A stretch of 64,000 nucleotides of DNA from Bacillus albus (GTDB lineage: Bacteria > Bacillota > Bacilli > Bacillales > Bacillaceae_G): assembly GCF_001884185.1 (NCBI RefSeq), contig NZ_MAOE01000095.1:1-64000 (forward strand), given 5' to 3'. Shown piece by piece: positions 24,129 to 35,094 of this stretch. Position 1 is the first letter of the stretch. Each line of letters opens with the position of its first letter. The notes under the pieces were generated by a model. It searched no databases, was not told the DNA's origin, and saw only the letters and a list, made by a program, of their open reading frames with translations. The position numbers and the translations under genes were made by a program.

Positions 24129-24312
24129 GTTTCTTCACCTCAGCTACTTGCAGTAAATTTCTCACTGCATACTCATTTCATTATACTATCAAAAACAGTT
24201 TGCTACAACGAAGGAGCCAGTCTCCTTTCGCTAAGCATATACTACTCAACAATTTTAAAAAAGCTTTCTATAACAAGCAATGTAAATGCTTAGAAATTCA
24301 ATAAATAGCATG

Positions 24313-24349
24313 AAAAATCCCCTTAACGATTTTTATCGCCAAGGGGATT
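24313..24349 (-). terminator. Terminator of the DUF368 gene
   Basis: Stem AATCCCCTT / AAGGGGATT with an extended inner CGAT / ATCG pairing, followed by TTTTT on the minus strand. Confidence 0.85.
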
Positions 24350-24356
24350 ACAGCCC

Positions 24357-25163
24357 TTACTTCTTACCGAAATAAGTAACAATCGCAAATCCTAAAATAA
24401 AGGTAATAATTGAACTTATAATTGAAAATCCACCAGTCGGAATACCAGGGAACACAATCACAATCGAGCCGATAACAAGTCCAATAATTGCCGCAAATGT
24501 CATACTTTTATAACGTTCTAATAAGAAACTAATTCCTTTACTACTTACAACAAACCCTACCATAACACCGGCACCGATAACTACGATTAATGGTAAGTTC
24601 AATGTAGTTAAAGCATTGATTGCTGTCGGATACACACCAATAATTAATAAAATAAATGATCCGCTAATTCCAGGAAGCAACATAGCCATACTAGCCATCC
24701 ATCCTGCGAAAAATAAACCAATTGCATTTAAAATTGTTAACGTCGTAATTGGATCTGCTGCCTTATCTGGTTTAAAGAAAGCTGTGATTGCTACAAGGAT
24801 TGCTGCAACTATTAATAAAACAATGTGCTTACCTTTAAACGACGACTTTGCATCAGCTTCTCTCATTAACATCGGTAATATGCTAATAATTAAACCGAGA
24901 AAGAAAAATTGAGTCGGTTCATAATGATTTGCAAGTAAATATTTAATAACGTGGCTTAACGTTAAAAACGCTGCTGCCACACCAGCTGCAAGAGGAATTA
25001 AAAATCCTAAATGTTTTTTCCAGTCACGACTAAAGAATCCACTAATTGCCGCAAGTAATTGTTCATAAATCCCTAACACAACAGCGATTGTACCGCCGCT
25101 CACACCAGGAATTAAATCACTAACACCCATACAAAATCCACGATATATATTACGCCATTCCAT
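24357..25163 (-). CDS. DUF368 family membrane protein (PopT/UptA-type undecaprenyl phosphate transporter family)
   Basis: A polytopic membrane protein of 268 aa from the preferred ATG. The family signature GVSDLIPGVSGGTIAVVLGIYEQLL lies near the N terminus and is echoed by MLLPGISGSFILLIIGVYPTA in the second half, indicating an internally duplicated fold with about eight helices. DUF368 proteins have been reported to flip undecaprenyl phosphate back across the membrane for cell-wall recycling. The ATG at 25163 has GAGGA upstream; one six codons earlier lacks a site. It lies between the nudix gene and trxB with its own terminator. Confidence 0.85.
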   Translation of the reverse strand: MEWRNIYRGFCMGVSDLIPGVSGGTIAVVLGIYEQLLAAISGFFSRDWKKHLGFLIPLAAGVAAAFLTLSHVIKYLLANHYEPTQFFFLGLIISILPMLMREADAKSSFKGKHIVLLIVAAILVAITAFFKPDKAADPITTLTILNAIGLFFAGWMASMAMLLPGISGSFILLIIGVYPTAINALTTLNLPLIVVIGAGVMVGFVVSSKGISFLLERYKSMTFAAIIGLVIGSIVIVFPGIPTGGFSIISSIITFILGFAIVTYFGKK

Positions 25164-25272
25164 ACTGAATAAATTCCTCATTTCTTATAGTGATTTTTCC
25201 GTAAAGTCCAGTATATCAATAAGAAAGCGTATAATCCTAATATTTTTTGACAAAACTTTGACATTTTCACAC

Positions 25273-25309
25273 AAAAAAAGAAGAAAGCTCCTATCTGTAG
25301 CTTTCTTCT
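25273..25309 (-). terminator. trxB terminator
   Basis: An 11-bp stem (AGAAGAAAGCT / AGCTTTCTTCT) followed by TTTTTTT on the minus strand, just after the trxB stop. Confidence 0.85.
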
Positions 25310-25327
25310 CAAAAGGTATGTTATCCC

Positions 25328-26296
<969 letters not shown>

Positions 26297-26370
26297 CTAT
26301 TCATTCCTACACAATTAAGTTACCCTCATTATACTGTTAGCATCATCTTTTTCCCAATGATTTGCTTACC

Positions 26371-27882
26371 TTATTTATGCGTACGTTTCACAGCCTGCAC
26401 ATACTTTCGAACAGTCGCTACAGATACATTATATACATCTCCAAGCTCCGACTGTGTCATCTTATTTCCATGTTCACTGCGTACGATATATTCAATCGCA
26501 GCTGACCAGCCGTATACATTTGTGAAGACTGCCCCAGATGTATATAAACGTATAAACGTACAAAACCAAAATTGTAAACACTCTTCGATTAATTCATCAT
26601 CTTTTTTCGTATAATTATATAAGGCATCCGCAATTCGCGCGCACTGTTCGAACTGTTGTAAATCAGCTGGAATGCTCTTATGGCTATTAAGTAAAAAGAA
26701 ATACTTTGCAAGTTGCGATACGATTGGAACACCGTTCTTCGCCTGCGTTACATCAAAGAAGAATCCCACCTTCTCTGGCGTCGACAATTCATTCATTAAA
26801 TATAAAGCTAGCATTTGTTCCTCTAGCGTCGCACTTTGCTGAAATGATTTTCGTAATTCTTCAAATAACACGTTTTGTCCTTCATCCGCTAAATTTAGCG
26901 CATTCCACGGCTCTTTCCCCTTTTTATCAGGGTGCAATTCTACAACATGTTGCCACATTTTTTCCGCTACTTGCTGATCTTTCACCATATAAGCAGAATA
27001 TGCAAACCAATAATAGAAACTAACGTCTCCCTCGTATCCTTGACGCTTTAATACTTTGAACCATTTATATGCATGCTCGAAATGACCAATTGTTGCAAGT
27101 GTCGTTCCTAGTTTCAAACGATGTTCAAATGAAATTGGATATACTGCAACTAACTGAGCAGCTAACGCTTCTACTTGTTTATGCTCTCCAATTGAATATA
27201 GAAAAATAAGCGTATTACAGAGCGCATGTATATTACCAGGATTTTTCTCTAAAATCATTTCCGTTAACTTTAGTGCCTTATCTACATTGCCAGATTGAAA
27301 ATGCGCAATGGCTAAATTATTATGCCCCGACCAAAATTCCGGATAATCTTTCGTAACAATTTCTAATGTAGTAATTGCTTCTTCCAATTGTCCGTTACGA
27401 ATATAACGATTCGCTTCTTCTTGCATAACAATTAGATCATCTTCATCCTCAATCTCTTCTGCACCCATCGCTTCTTCTTCCATAATTTCAAGTAATTCTA
27501 ATGTATCTTCAACGAATTCCTTCTCTTCCGCCACTTCTAAATAACGATCCGCATATTTTTTGGCCTGCTGAAATAGCCCCATATATGCATAGTTATTTGC
27601 AATAAAATAATAGCATTGTTCAAGTTCAGGGTTAGATCTAACTAACTTTAAGAAGGTTTGATTCGACTCTTGATATTCACCAGCCTCAGATAATACTGTT
27701 GCTAATTGGCATAAAATAAACGGCTCCTTCTCGCTTTGTGCCGCTCTTCGAAAATATTTAATTGCATCTTGCAATTTTTGTCCTTTGTAAGCCCTCATCC
27801 CTTTTTTATAAAAGAAGTCCGCTAATTGATTAAAAGAGATAACTTGTCCGTTCTCCTTATATATTCTTTGATTTTTCCCCAT
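26371..27882 (-). CDS. Tetratricopeptide-repeat protein
   Basis: A 503-aa cytoplasmic protein built of helical TPR-like repeats. Two clear runs are GMRAYKGQKLQDAIKYFRRAAQSE (about 28-51) and the central NGQLEEAITTLEIVTKDYPEFWSGHNNLAIAHFQSGNVDKALKLTE region. A short C-terminal segment reads MTQSELGDVYNVSVATVRKYVQAVKRTHK, which looks like a helix-turn-helix, so DNA or RNA-polymerase contact is possible. The start at 27882 has GGAGG four bases upstream; a longer frame upstream lacks one. It corresponds in position to B. subtilis yvcD next to trxB. The partner is unknown. Confidence 0.85.
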   Translation of the reverse strand: MGKNQRIYKENGQVISFNQLADFFYKKGMRAYKGQKLQDAIKYFRRAAQSEKEPFILCQLATVLSEAGEYQESNQTFLKLVRSNPELEQCYYFIANNYAYMGLFQQAKKYADRYLEVAEEKEFVEDTLELLEIMEEEAMGAEEIEDEDDLIVMQEEANRYIRNGQLEEAITTLEIVTKDYPEFWSGHNNLAIAHFQSGNVDKALKLTEMILEKNPGNIHALCNTLIFLYSIGEHKQVEALAAQLVAVYPISFEHRLKLGTTLATIGHFEHAYKWFKVLKRQGYEGDVSFYYWFAYSAYMVKDQQVAEKMWQHVVELHPDKKGKEPWNALNLADEGQNVLFEELRKSFQQSATLEEQMLALYLMNELSTPEKVGFFFDVTQAKNGVPIVSQLAKYFFLLNSHKSIPADLQQFEQCARIADALYNYTKKDDELIEECLQFWFCTFIRLYTSGAVFTNVYGWSAAIEYIVRSEHGNKMTQSELGDVYNVSVATVRKYVQAVKRTHK

Positions 27883-28027
27883 ATATCCTCCAGTTTTTTG
27901 TTTTCTTCGTTCACACATTCTTCTATCTATAAGTATAAACGATTCCGTAAAAAACAAAACAGTATATTATACTCAATTATTTCCTTTTTATTCATTAAAA
28001 AAGAAGAGAAATGTTACATTTTTAGCA

Positions 28028-28534
28028 TCAACCTTCTCTAGCATCCATTTCTTCTTTCGTATAAATAATTCGCATTGGATTTCCACCCACGAAAGCGCCA
28101 CTTGGTACGTCTCTATGAACGAGTGTGCCAGCTGAAACGATCGCGCCATCTCCAATTTTCACACCTGGTAATATCGTTGTATTTGCCCCAATCATCACTT
28201 CATTTCCTATGACGATCTCTCCAAGTCGATATTCTCGAATTAAATATTCATGTGCTAAAAGCGTTGTATTATATCCAACAATTGAATTTTCTCCCACAGT
28301 TATCTTTTCTGGGAACATAATGTCCGGCATGACCATAAGCGCGAACGATGTTTTCTTTCCTACCTTCATCCGTAAAAATGTTCGGTACAGCCAATTCTTG
28401 ACGGATAAAAATGGTGTATAACGAGCAATCTGGATAATAATAAAATTCTTCATTACCTTCCAAAAGGACACTGTTTTATACACATTCCATAATGAATTTT
28501 CTCCCGAAACAGGATAGCGCGTTGTCCGTCGCAC
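28028..28534 (-). CDS. yvoF: Acyltransferase with hexapeptide repeats (YvoF-like)
   Basis: A left-handed beta-helix acyltransferase of 168 aa, related to maltose/galactoside O-acetyltransferases. The hexapeptide repeats run from about 75 to 150 (EKITVGENSIVGYNTTLL, VIGNEVMIGANTTILPGVKIGDGAIVSAGTLVHRDVPSGAFVGGNP). The N-terminal region MRRTTRYPVSGENSLWNVYK is typical of YvoF. It lies directly downstream of ppaX in the hprK-lgt-ppaX-yvoF cluster, as in B. subtilis. The acceptor molecule is unknown. Confidence 0.9.
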   Translation of the reverse strand: MRRTTRYPVSGENSLWNVYKTVSFWKVMKNFIIIQIARYTPFLSVKNWLYRTFLRMKVGKKTSFALMVMPDIMFPEKITVGENSIVGYNTTLLAHEYLIREYRLGEIVIGNEVMIGANTTILPGVKIGDGAIVSAGTLVHRDVPSGAFVGGNPMRIIYTKEEMDAREG

Positions 28535-28567
28535 TTAGCTCGCTCCTCTACTAACTTACTTAGGCCT

Positions 28568-29218
28568 TTATGAACGGTTCATATTAGACAAAATTGGTAG
28601 TAAATCACTCATTTTATCTAGCATAAAGTCCGGCTTGTAAGCCTCTAAATAAGCTCTACCTTTCAGTGTCCATGAAACAGCAGCTGTTTTCGTACCTGCA
28701 TTTTGTCCACCAACAACATCATGATGGTTATCCCCAACCATTAATGCTTCTTCCGGTTTCGCATCTAATAACTGAAGTGCTTTTTGAAGTGGCTCTGGAT
28801 GTGGTTTCACATGCTCCACATCATCAATTGTCACGACAACATCAAAAAATTCATCAAGCTTTGACAACTTTAATCCCATTTCAACAGTTTGTCTCGCTTT
28901 CGTTGTAACAATCCCAACTTTATAGCCTTGCTTCTTCAACTCTTGAACTGTTTCATATACAGTTTCATATTCTTCTACTAATTCATCATGATGATCATGG
29001 TTAAATTGACGGTAACATGTGATCATCTCTTCAACCTTGTTTTCATCAATCTTGCTGAAAGTGTCATGTAAAGACGGGCCGATGAATGGCAATACATCTT
29101 CACGCTTATATTGATTTGGATAATATGTATGTAACACATGTAAAAAAGAAGAAATAATAAGTTCGTTTGTATTAATTAAAGTTCCATCTAAATCAAATAA
29201 CACTGTATTTATTCTCAT
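28568..29218 (-). CDS. ppaX: Pyrophosphatase PpaX
   Basis: A HAD-superfamily pyrophosphatase that removes the PPi released when HprK dephosphorylates HPr-Ser-P. It is 216 aa from the chosen ATG. HAD motifs are motif [14 protein letters not shown] (Asp nucleophile near residue 8), motif II in VGIVTTKAR, the lysine in HVKPHPEPL, and motif [18 protein letters not shown]. It lies in the hprK-lgt-ppaX operon, which fits its role alongside HprK. Confidence 0.94.
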   Translation of the reverse strand: MRINTVLFDLDGTLINTNELIISSFLHVLHTYYPNQYKREDVLPFIGPSLHDTFSKIDENKVEEMITCYRQFNHDHHDELVEEYETVYETVQELKKQGYKVGIVTTKARQTVEMGLKLSKLDEFFDVVVTIDDVEHVKPHPEPLQKALQLLDAKPEEALMVGDNHHDVVGGQNAGTKTAAVSWTLKGRAYLEAYKPDFMLDKMSDLLPILSNMNRS

Positions 29219-29285
29219 TGCCTTAGTCCTTTCTCTTTCCTGAATATGAAAGAAGCAGCATCTCATAATAAGATGCTACTTTTCT

Positions 29286-30098
29286 CTAATTTTCCGAATA
29301 TCTTTTATCAGCTTGCCCCATTTTTCGTCTCACAATAATGAAAATAATAGAAATAACAACAAGTCCAATTGACATTACTTGTGCGATACGAAGTGGTCCT
29401 AGCATTAAACTATCTGTACGTAAGCCTTCTACGAAGAAGCGCCCTACTGAATACCAAATTAAATATGTGAAGAATAATTCCCCACGTCGTAAGTTCACTT
29501 TTCGTAATGCAAGTAATAAAATGACACCTGCAAAATTCCATAATGATTCATATAAAAACGTCGGGTGGTAGTACACACCATCAATGTACATTTGATTAAT
29601 AATGAAATCAGGTAAATGAAGACCTTCTAAAAACTGTCTCGTTACTTCATCACCATGTGCCTCTTGGTTCATAAAGTTTCCCCATCGACCAATTGCTTGT
29701 CCTAGTAAAATACTTGGCGCAGCAATATCAGCCAACTTCCAGAATGAAACCCCTCGGCGTTTCGCAAAAAGAATCCCTGTAATAACAGCCCCGATTAAAC
29801 CACCATGAATCGCCAATCCACCTTGACGAATATTAATAATTTGACTCGGGTTTTGCGCGTAATATTCCCATTCAAAAATAACATAGTACATTCTCGCAAA
29901 TAGAATAGCGATCGGTACTGCAATTAATACAAGGTCAACAAATGTATCTTTTGGAATACCTAGCCTTTCTCCCTCACGAGTTGCTAGCCAAAGACCTAAT
30001 AGCACACCTGTACCGATAATAATCCCGTACCAATAAACAGGAAACGGCCCAAGTTGGACAGCTACGCGGTCAAGCTGTGGTACAGAACCTAACAGCAT
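29286..30098 (-). CDS. lgt: Prolipoprotein diacylglyceryl transferase
   Basis: Attaches diacylglycerol to the lipobox cysteine of prelipoproteins, the first step of lipoprotein maturation, in the membrane. It is 270 aa from ATG at 30098, eight bases after AAGGAGG; the frame extends seven codons further without a site. About seven membrane helices are present. The Lgt signature [13 protein letters not shown] (about 140) and the conserved HGGLIG with [12 protein letters not shown] are intact. It lies 24 bases downstream of hprK. Likely substrates in this window are CccB and the lipoproteins at 15.9 and 60.4 kb. Confidence 0.96.
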   Translation of the reverse strand: MLLGSVPQLDRVAVQLGPFPVYWYGIIIGTGVLLGLWLATREGERLGIPKDTFVDLVLIAVPIAILFARMYYVIFEWEYYAQNPSQIINIRQGGLAIHGGLIGAVITGILFAKRRGVSFWKLADIAAPSILLGQAIGRWGNFMNQEAHGDEVTRQFLEGLHLPDFIINQMYIDGVYYHPTFLYESLWNFAGVILLLALRKVNLRRGELFFTYLIWYSVGRFFVEGLRTDSLMLGPLRIAQVMSIGLVVISIIFIIVRRKMGQADKRYSEN

Positions 30099-30122
30099 AT
30101 GTATGACCTCCTTCTCCAAAGT

Positions 30123-31052
30123 TTACTCCTGATTTCCTAATTCAATCGCACTCATTAATCGTTCAGAGAACTGCTGTGCTGCATTGACTCCCATACGTTT
30201 TAAACGGAAGTTCATCGCTGCCACTTCAATAATAACAGCCAAGTTTCGACCAGGGCGAACTGGAAGTGTAATCTTCGTAAGTTCTGTATCAATAATCTTC
30301 ATCTTCTCTTCATCAAGACCTAAGCGATCATAATTTTTCTTTTGATCCCAAATTTCAAGATTAATAACAAGTGTAATACGCTTATAATTTCGCACTGCCC
30401 CTGCACCGAATAACGTCATAACGTTAATGATACCTAGACCACGAATTTCTAATAAATGCTCAATTAAATCTGGTGAGCTTCCTACTAACGTGTCTTCATC
30501 TTCTTGGCGAATTTCTACACTATCATCCGCAACAAGACGGTGACCACGTTTTACAAGCTCAAGAGCTGTCTCACTTTTACCGACACCACTTTGACCTGTA
30601 ATTAAAACACCAACGCCATAAATATCTACTAACACACCATGTACAGCTGTTGTAGGTGCTAACTTACCTTCTAAATAATTTGTTAAACGACTTGATAATC
30701 TTGTTGTCGTTTGAGCAGAACGTAATAAAGGCATGCCTGATTCACGTGATGCTTGCAATAACTCATCTGGTACATCTTGATTACGAGTTACAATAATACA
30801 TGGCGTCTCCTCAGTACAAAGCGCTTTCATTCTCTCTTGTTTTTGCTCTGTCGTTAACGTGTCAAAGAACGTAAGCTCTGTCTTTCCAAGAAGTTGCACG
30901 CGATCAGCTGGATAATATGTAAAAAATCCTGCCATTTCAATTCCAGGTCGTGATAAATCACTCGTATCAATTGGACGATGAATTCCTTCTTCACCACTTA
31001 TTAACTCCAATTGAAATTGTTCAATTAAATCTTTTGTCCTTACTTTCGGCAT
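30123..31052 (-). CDS. hprK: HPr kinase/phosphorylase
   Basis: Phosphorylates Ser46 of HPr and Crh in response to fructose-1,6-bisphosphate and reverses this when phosphate is high, so it sets carbon catabolite repression. It is 309 aa from ATG at 31052 behind GGAGG. The Walker A loop is GQSGVGKSE (about 152-160), the family signature is [20 protein letters not shown] (about 201-220), and the C-terminal [19 protein letters not shown] is present. It heads the hprK-lgt-ppaX-yvoF operon. Confidence 0.96.
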   Translation of the reverse strand: MPKVRTKDLIEQFQLELISGEEGIHRPIDTSDLSRPGIEMAGFFTYYPADRVQLLGKTELTFFDTLTTEQKQERMKALCTEETPCIIVTRNQDVPDELLQASRESGMPLLRSAQTTTRLSSRLTNYLEGKLAPTTAVHGVLVDIYGVGVLITGQSGVGKSETALELVKRGHRLVADDSVEIRQEDEDTLVGSSPDLIEHLLEIRGLGIINVMTLFGAGAVRNYKRITLVINLEIWDQKKNYDRLGLDEEKMKIIDTELTKITLPVRPGRNLAVIIEVAAMNFRLKRMGVNAAQQFSERLMSAIELGNQE

Positions 31053-31166
31053 ATGTATAAACCTCCACTCCGCTGCGGGTTCAGTCTCATTTGATGTAAA
31101 ATTCCATTCTACCGGATATTGTACCATTTTTTTCTGGAAACAAGAAATACGGTTTCTAATAAATAG

Positions 31167-31203
31167 AAAAAAACATTTCATACACATCATGAAATGTTTT
31201 TCT
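31167..31203 (-). terminator. Terminator after yvlD
   Basis: A 13-bp stem (AAAAACATTTCAT / ATGAAATGTTTTT) with T-runs on both strands lies between yvlD and hprK. Confidence 0.8.
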
Positions 31204-31208
31204 TTTTG

Positions 31209-31589
31209 TCATTTTCTCTTTTTTTCATATAAAGGTTCCACAATTGCCTTTTCAATAATCATATTAAAAATTGAAATACAAATTGCTGCAACGATCGCTA
31301 CACCAAATCCTGATATATTAAATGCATCTCCTAATAATGAATCTGCTATTTTTAACGTAATCGCATTAATAACAATTAAGAAGAACCCGAAAGTTACAAC
31401 AGTAATTGGTAACGTAATTAAAATTAAAAACGGTTTTACGAACACATTTAAAACAGCCAAAATAATACTCGCAATAATTGCAGTTTGTATATTTGCTACG
31501 TAAAACGCGTCTGGTGCAATCCCTTTTAAAAGTCCCGATACAGCGATTAACACAACGCTATTTACAAGAAGTGATACAATCCATCTCAT
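31209..31589 (-). CDS. yvlD: Phage holin family / YvlD-like membrane protein
   Basis: A small integral membrane protein of 126 aa with four hydrophobic helices, assigned to the Mycobacteriophage-holin-IV/YvlD family. The name reflects homology and not a proven holin role. Characteristic segments are FYVANIQTAIIASIILAVLNVFVKPFLILITLPITVVTFGFFLIVINAITL and GFGVAIVAAICISIFNMIIEKA. In B. subtilis yvlD belongs to an envelope-stress gene set (yvlABCD), but no yvlABC homologues are next to it here. The second ATG is preferred because the first directly abuts AAAAGG. Confidence 0.8.
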   Translation of the reverse strand: MRWIVSLLVNSVVLIAVSGLLKGIAPDAFYVANIQTAIIASIILAVLNVFVKPFLILITLPITVVTFGFFLIVINAITLKIADSLLGDAFNISGFGVAIVAAICISIFNMIIEKAIVEPLYEKKRK

Positions 31590-31703
31590 TTTCTTACACA
31601 TCCTTTTGACATATATATTTCATCATACGCTAATAGATAAGAAACGCAAGTATCATACAAACACTTATATCAACTTATTCTACTCTTCCTGCTTGTATAC
31701 CTA

Positions 31704-32153
31704 CTAACATTCCTTTGTGAAGTAGGGACCACACCACCTGTGCTCGTGAGTTTTCACAAAAGTCCAAGTGAACTCTTTATCTACAATATAGATATCACCT
31801 TTATACATATCGTCCCTCTCACACAATATATCATCCATATGTAATGAACTCGCATCCTTTATTAGCAGTACATCATCACAATGTTGATAGAATATGTAGC
31901 AATCCTTTTTCACTTCATTATGAAACGCACTCTCTGCTTCCGCCCCTTCTAAACAATTCTTTTTCTCATAACTAAATATGTGCCATAGATACCCACATCC
32001 ATACTTATCTCCGTAAAGAAAAATGTCTTCTTTTTCCTCATCACTTAAATGATTTGCAAAATGATCCTCCCAGCGCTTCCGAAAATATACACCCCAACTT
32101 TGAAACTCTCTTACCCTCATGTTTTTCTTTCTTAAAACATCTGTAAACTCCAT
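31704..32153 (-). CDS. DUF4275-like protein of unknown function
   Basis: A soluble 149-aa protein with no membrane helix. It is rich in aromatic and charged residues: REFQSWGVYFRKRWEDHFANHLS, YGCGYLWHIFSYEKKNCLEGAEAE, DCYIFYQHCDDVLLI and a C-terminal WTFVKTHEHRWCGPYF. The layout recalls the DUF4275 family of Bacilli; this is from memory and not certain. No catalytic motif is evident. It stands alone upstream of the uvrA terminator and in the same direction. I cannot assign a function. Confidence 0.7.
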   Translation of the reverse strand: MEFTDVLRKKNMRVREFQSWGVYFRKRWEDHFANHLSDEEKEDIFLYGDKYGCGYLWHIFSYEKKNCLEGAEAESAFHNEVKKDCYIFYQHCDDVLLIKDASSLHMDDILCERDDMYKGDIYIVDKEFTWTFVKTHEHRWCGPYFTKEC

Positions 32154-32171
32154 CTTCTCCCCCTATGAACG

Positions 32172-32202
32172 AAAAACCGAGTGGCATTTCCACTCGGTTT
32201 TT
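32172..32202. terminator. uvrA terminator
   Basis: A 13-bp stem (AAAAACCGAGTGG / CCACTCGGTTTTT) with a 5-nt loop lies just past uvrA; it is symmetrical and can also stop plus-strand transcription. Confidence 0.9.
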
Positions 32203-32212
32203 ATTAATACAC

Positions 32213-35089
32213 TTATTGAGATAACTCTACTTCTTTTATCTTCTCTTTCATTCTTGCTTTATCACGATTTAAAATCTCTTTTAAATACTTACCTGTATAT
32301 GAACGCTCTTCTTTCACTACTTGCTCTGGCGTTCCGGAAGCAACGATTTGTCCACCCTTGTCCCCACCCTCTGGGCCAAGGTCAACGATATAATCAGCTG
32401 TTTTAATTACATCTAAATTATGTTCAATTACAAGTACGGTTTCACCACTCTCAACAAGACGTTGCAGCACTTCTAGAAGACGTGCGATATCATGCGCATG
32501 CAAACCAGTCGTTGGCTCGTCTAAAATGTATAACGTACGTCCTGTAGAACGACGATGTAATTCAGAAGCTAATTTCACACGCTGCGCTTCTCCACCAGAT
32601 AACGTCGTAGCTGGTTGCCCTAATTTCATATAACCAAGCCCTACGTCTACAAGTGTTTGAAGTTTACGCTTAATTTTTGGGATATTAGCGAAGAATTCTA
32701 CTCCATCTTCAATTGTCATCCCTAACACTTCAGAAATGTTTTTATCTTTATATTTCACTTCTAACGTTTCACGGTTGTAACGTTTACCGTGACAAACTTC
32801 ACACGGAACGTATACGTCTGGTAAGAAGTGCATTTCGATTTTAATAATTCCATCACCACGGCACGCTTCACAACGTCCACCTTTTACATTAAAACTGAAA
32901 CGTCCTTTTTGATATCCGCGCACTTTCGCTTCATTCGTTTGTGCAAACACATCACGAATATCATCGAATACCCCTGTATACGTCGCTGGATTAGAACGTG
33001 GTGTACGACCGATTGGCGATTGATCAATATCGATTACTTTATCTAAGTGCTCAAGACCTTTAATTTCTTTATGCGTACCCGGCTTCGCTTTCGCTTTATA
33101 TAACTTTTGCGCTAACGATTTATATAGTACTTCATTAATCATCGTACTTTTACCTGATCCAGATACACCTGTTACCGCTACAAACGTACCAAGCGGGAAT
33201 GACATCTTCGCATTCTTTAAGTTATTCTCTTTTGCACCGACAATTTCCACTTTACGTCCGTCACCTTTACGTCTTTCAAGTGGAACCGGAATAAACTCTT
33301 TACCGCTTAAATACTTACCTGTTAGCGAATTATCGTCTTGCATCACTTCAGCTGGTGTACCTGCTGACACAACTTGACCACCATGAATACCTGCACCAGG
33401 CCCGATATCAAGTAAATAGTCAGCTGCCATCATCGTATCTTCATCATGTTCAACGACAATTAACGTATTACCTAAATCGCGCATTTCTTGCAATGTACGA
33501 ATAAGACGATCGTTATCACGCTGATGCAAACCGATAGAAGGTTCATCAAGAATGTAAAGTACGCCAGTAAGACGAGAACCAATTTGCGTCGCTAAACGAA
33601 TACGCTGCGCCTCACCACCTGATAAAGTTCCTGCGGCACGACTTAACGTTAAATAGTCTAAACCGACGTTTACTAAGAACCCAACGCGCTCTTGGATTTC
33701 TCTTAAAATTAAATGAGCAATTTTTTGTTGTTTCTCCGTTAGTTCCACATTTGAGAAGAATTCCTGTACTTCTTGAACAGAATACTTCGTTACGTCAGCA
33801 ATCGTTTTCCCGCCAACGAAAACAGCTAAACTCTCAGGCTTTAAGCGCCCGCCTTTACACTTCGGACAAGCTTGTTCTGCCATATACTTTTCCATTTGCT
33901 CACGAACATAATCAGAACTCGTCTCACGATAACGACGTTCAATATTTGGAATAACACCTTCAAATAAAATCTCATTTTCCTTTACTTGACCAAATTCATT
34001 TACATAGCGGAAATAAACTTTCTCTTCACCGCTTCCGTACAACACTTTATCAAATAAATCTTTCGGTATATTTTTCACAGGCACATCCATATCAACGCCG
34101 TAATGATTACATACAGATTGTAAAAGCTGCGGGTAATATTGTGAGCTTGTCGGTTCCCAAGGAGCAATCGCATGTTCATTTAATGATAAATCCCAGTTCG
34201 GAATAACGAGTTCTAAATCTACCTCTAGCTTTGAACCAAGTCCATCACAAGAAGGACATGCCCCGAATGGACTGTTGAATGAGAACATACGTGGCTCTAA
34301 TTCTCCGATTGAAAAACCACAATGCGGACAAGCATGATGTTCACTAAATAGAAGTTCCTCTTCTCCCATTACATCTATTAACACTCGGCCCCCGCCAAGC
34401 TTTAATGCACTTTCAAGTGAATCCGCAAGACGGCTTGCGATTCCTTCTTTTACAACAATACGGTCAATGACAACTTCAATAGAATGTTTCTTATTTTTAT
34501 CTAACGTAATCTCTTCAGATACATCCAACATTTCACCGTCAACACGTACACGAACATATCCTTGCTTCTTAATATCTTCAAGCACTTTCACATGCGCACC
34601 TTTACGTCCAGAAACGATAGGAGCTAACACTTGTAATTTCGTACGTTCAGGATATTCAAGAACACGGTCTACCATTTGCTCTACTGTTTGTGATGTAATT
34701 TCAATGCCGTGATTCGGACAAATTGGCGTACCAATTCGCGCAAATAATAAACGTAAATAATCATAAATCTCCGTTACCGTTCCGACAGTTGAACGTGGAT
34801 TACGACTCGTTGTTTTTTGATCGATTGAAATCGCTGGTGACAACCCTTCAATCGTATCTACATCCGGCTTATCCATTTGTCCTAAAAACTGACGCGCATA
34901 CGCAGATAACGATTCTACGTATCTGCGCTGCCCTTCTGCATAAATCGTATCAAACGCTAATGATGATTTCCCTGAACCAGACAATCCTGTCACAACAACA
35001 AGCTGATTTCTCGGAATGGTTACATCAATATTTTTTAAGTTATGTGCTCTAGCACCTTTTACAACAATAAAATCCTTGCTCATGCTCAC
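32213..35089 (-). CDS. uvrA: UvrABC system protein A
   Basis: The ATPase that finds bulky DNA lesions and loads UvrB in nucleotide excision repair. The protein is about 958 aa. It has two ABC modules with Walker [11 protein letters not shown] (N-terminal) and [10 protein letters not shown] (C-terminal), two ABC signatures ([13 protein letters not shown] and [13 protein letters not shown]) and two zinc modules (CPHC...CPSC and CEAC...CEVC). The start is uncertain: GTG at 35089 has GAAGGG nine bases upstream, while the next ATG (35083) begins the sequence usually annotated, [18 protein letters not shown]. It overlaps or abuts the uvrB stop, so the two are coupled. Confidence 0.96.
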   Translation of the reverse strand: MSMSKDFIVVKGARAHNLKNIDVTIPRNQLVVVTGLSGSGKSSLAFDTIYAEGQRRYVESLSAYARQFLGQMDKPDVDTIEGLSPAISIDQKTTSRNPRSTVGTVTEIYDYLRLLFARIGTPICPNHGIEITSQTVEQMVDRVLEYPERTKLQVLAPIVSGRKGAHVKVLEDIKKQGYVRVRVDGEMLDVSEEITLDKNKKHSIEVVIDRIVVKEGIASRLADSLESALKLGGGRVLIDVMGEEELLFSEHHACPHCGFSIGELEPRMFSFNSPFGACPSCDGLGSKLEVDLELVIPNWDLSLNEHAIAPWEPTSSQYYPQLLQSVCNHYGVDMDVPVKNIPKDLFDKVLYGSGEEKVYFRYVNEFGQVKENEILFEGVIPNIERRYRETSSDYVREQMEKYMAEQACPKCKGGRLKPESLAVFVGGKTIADVTKYSVQEVQEFFSNVELTEKQQKIAHLILREIQERVGFLVNVGLDYLTLSRAAGTLSGGEAQRIRLATQIGSRLTGVLYILDEPSIGLHQRDNDRLIRTLQEMRDLGNTLIVVEHDEDTMMAADYLLDIGPGAGIHGGQVVSAGTPAEVMQDDNSLTGKYLSGKEFIPVPLERRKGDGRKVEIVGAKENNLKNAKMSFPLGTFVAVTGVSGSGKSTMINEVLYKSLAQKLYKAKAKPGTHKEIKGLEHLDKVIDIDQSPIGRTPRSNPATYTGVFDDIRDVFAQTNEAKVRGYQKGRFSFNVKGGRCEACRGDGIIKIEMHFLPDVYVPCEVCHGKRYNRETLEVKYKDKNISEVLGMTIEDGVEFFANIPKIKRKLQTLVDVGLGYMKLGQPATTLSGGEAQRVKLASELHRRSTGRTLYILDEPTTGLHAHDIARLLEVLQRLVESGETVLVIEHNLDVIKTADYIVDLGPEGGDKGGQIVASGTPEQVVKEERSYTGKYLKEILNRDKARMKEKIKEVELSQ

Positions 35090-35094
35090 TCTGT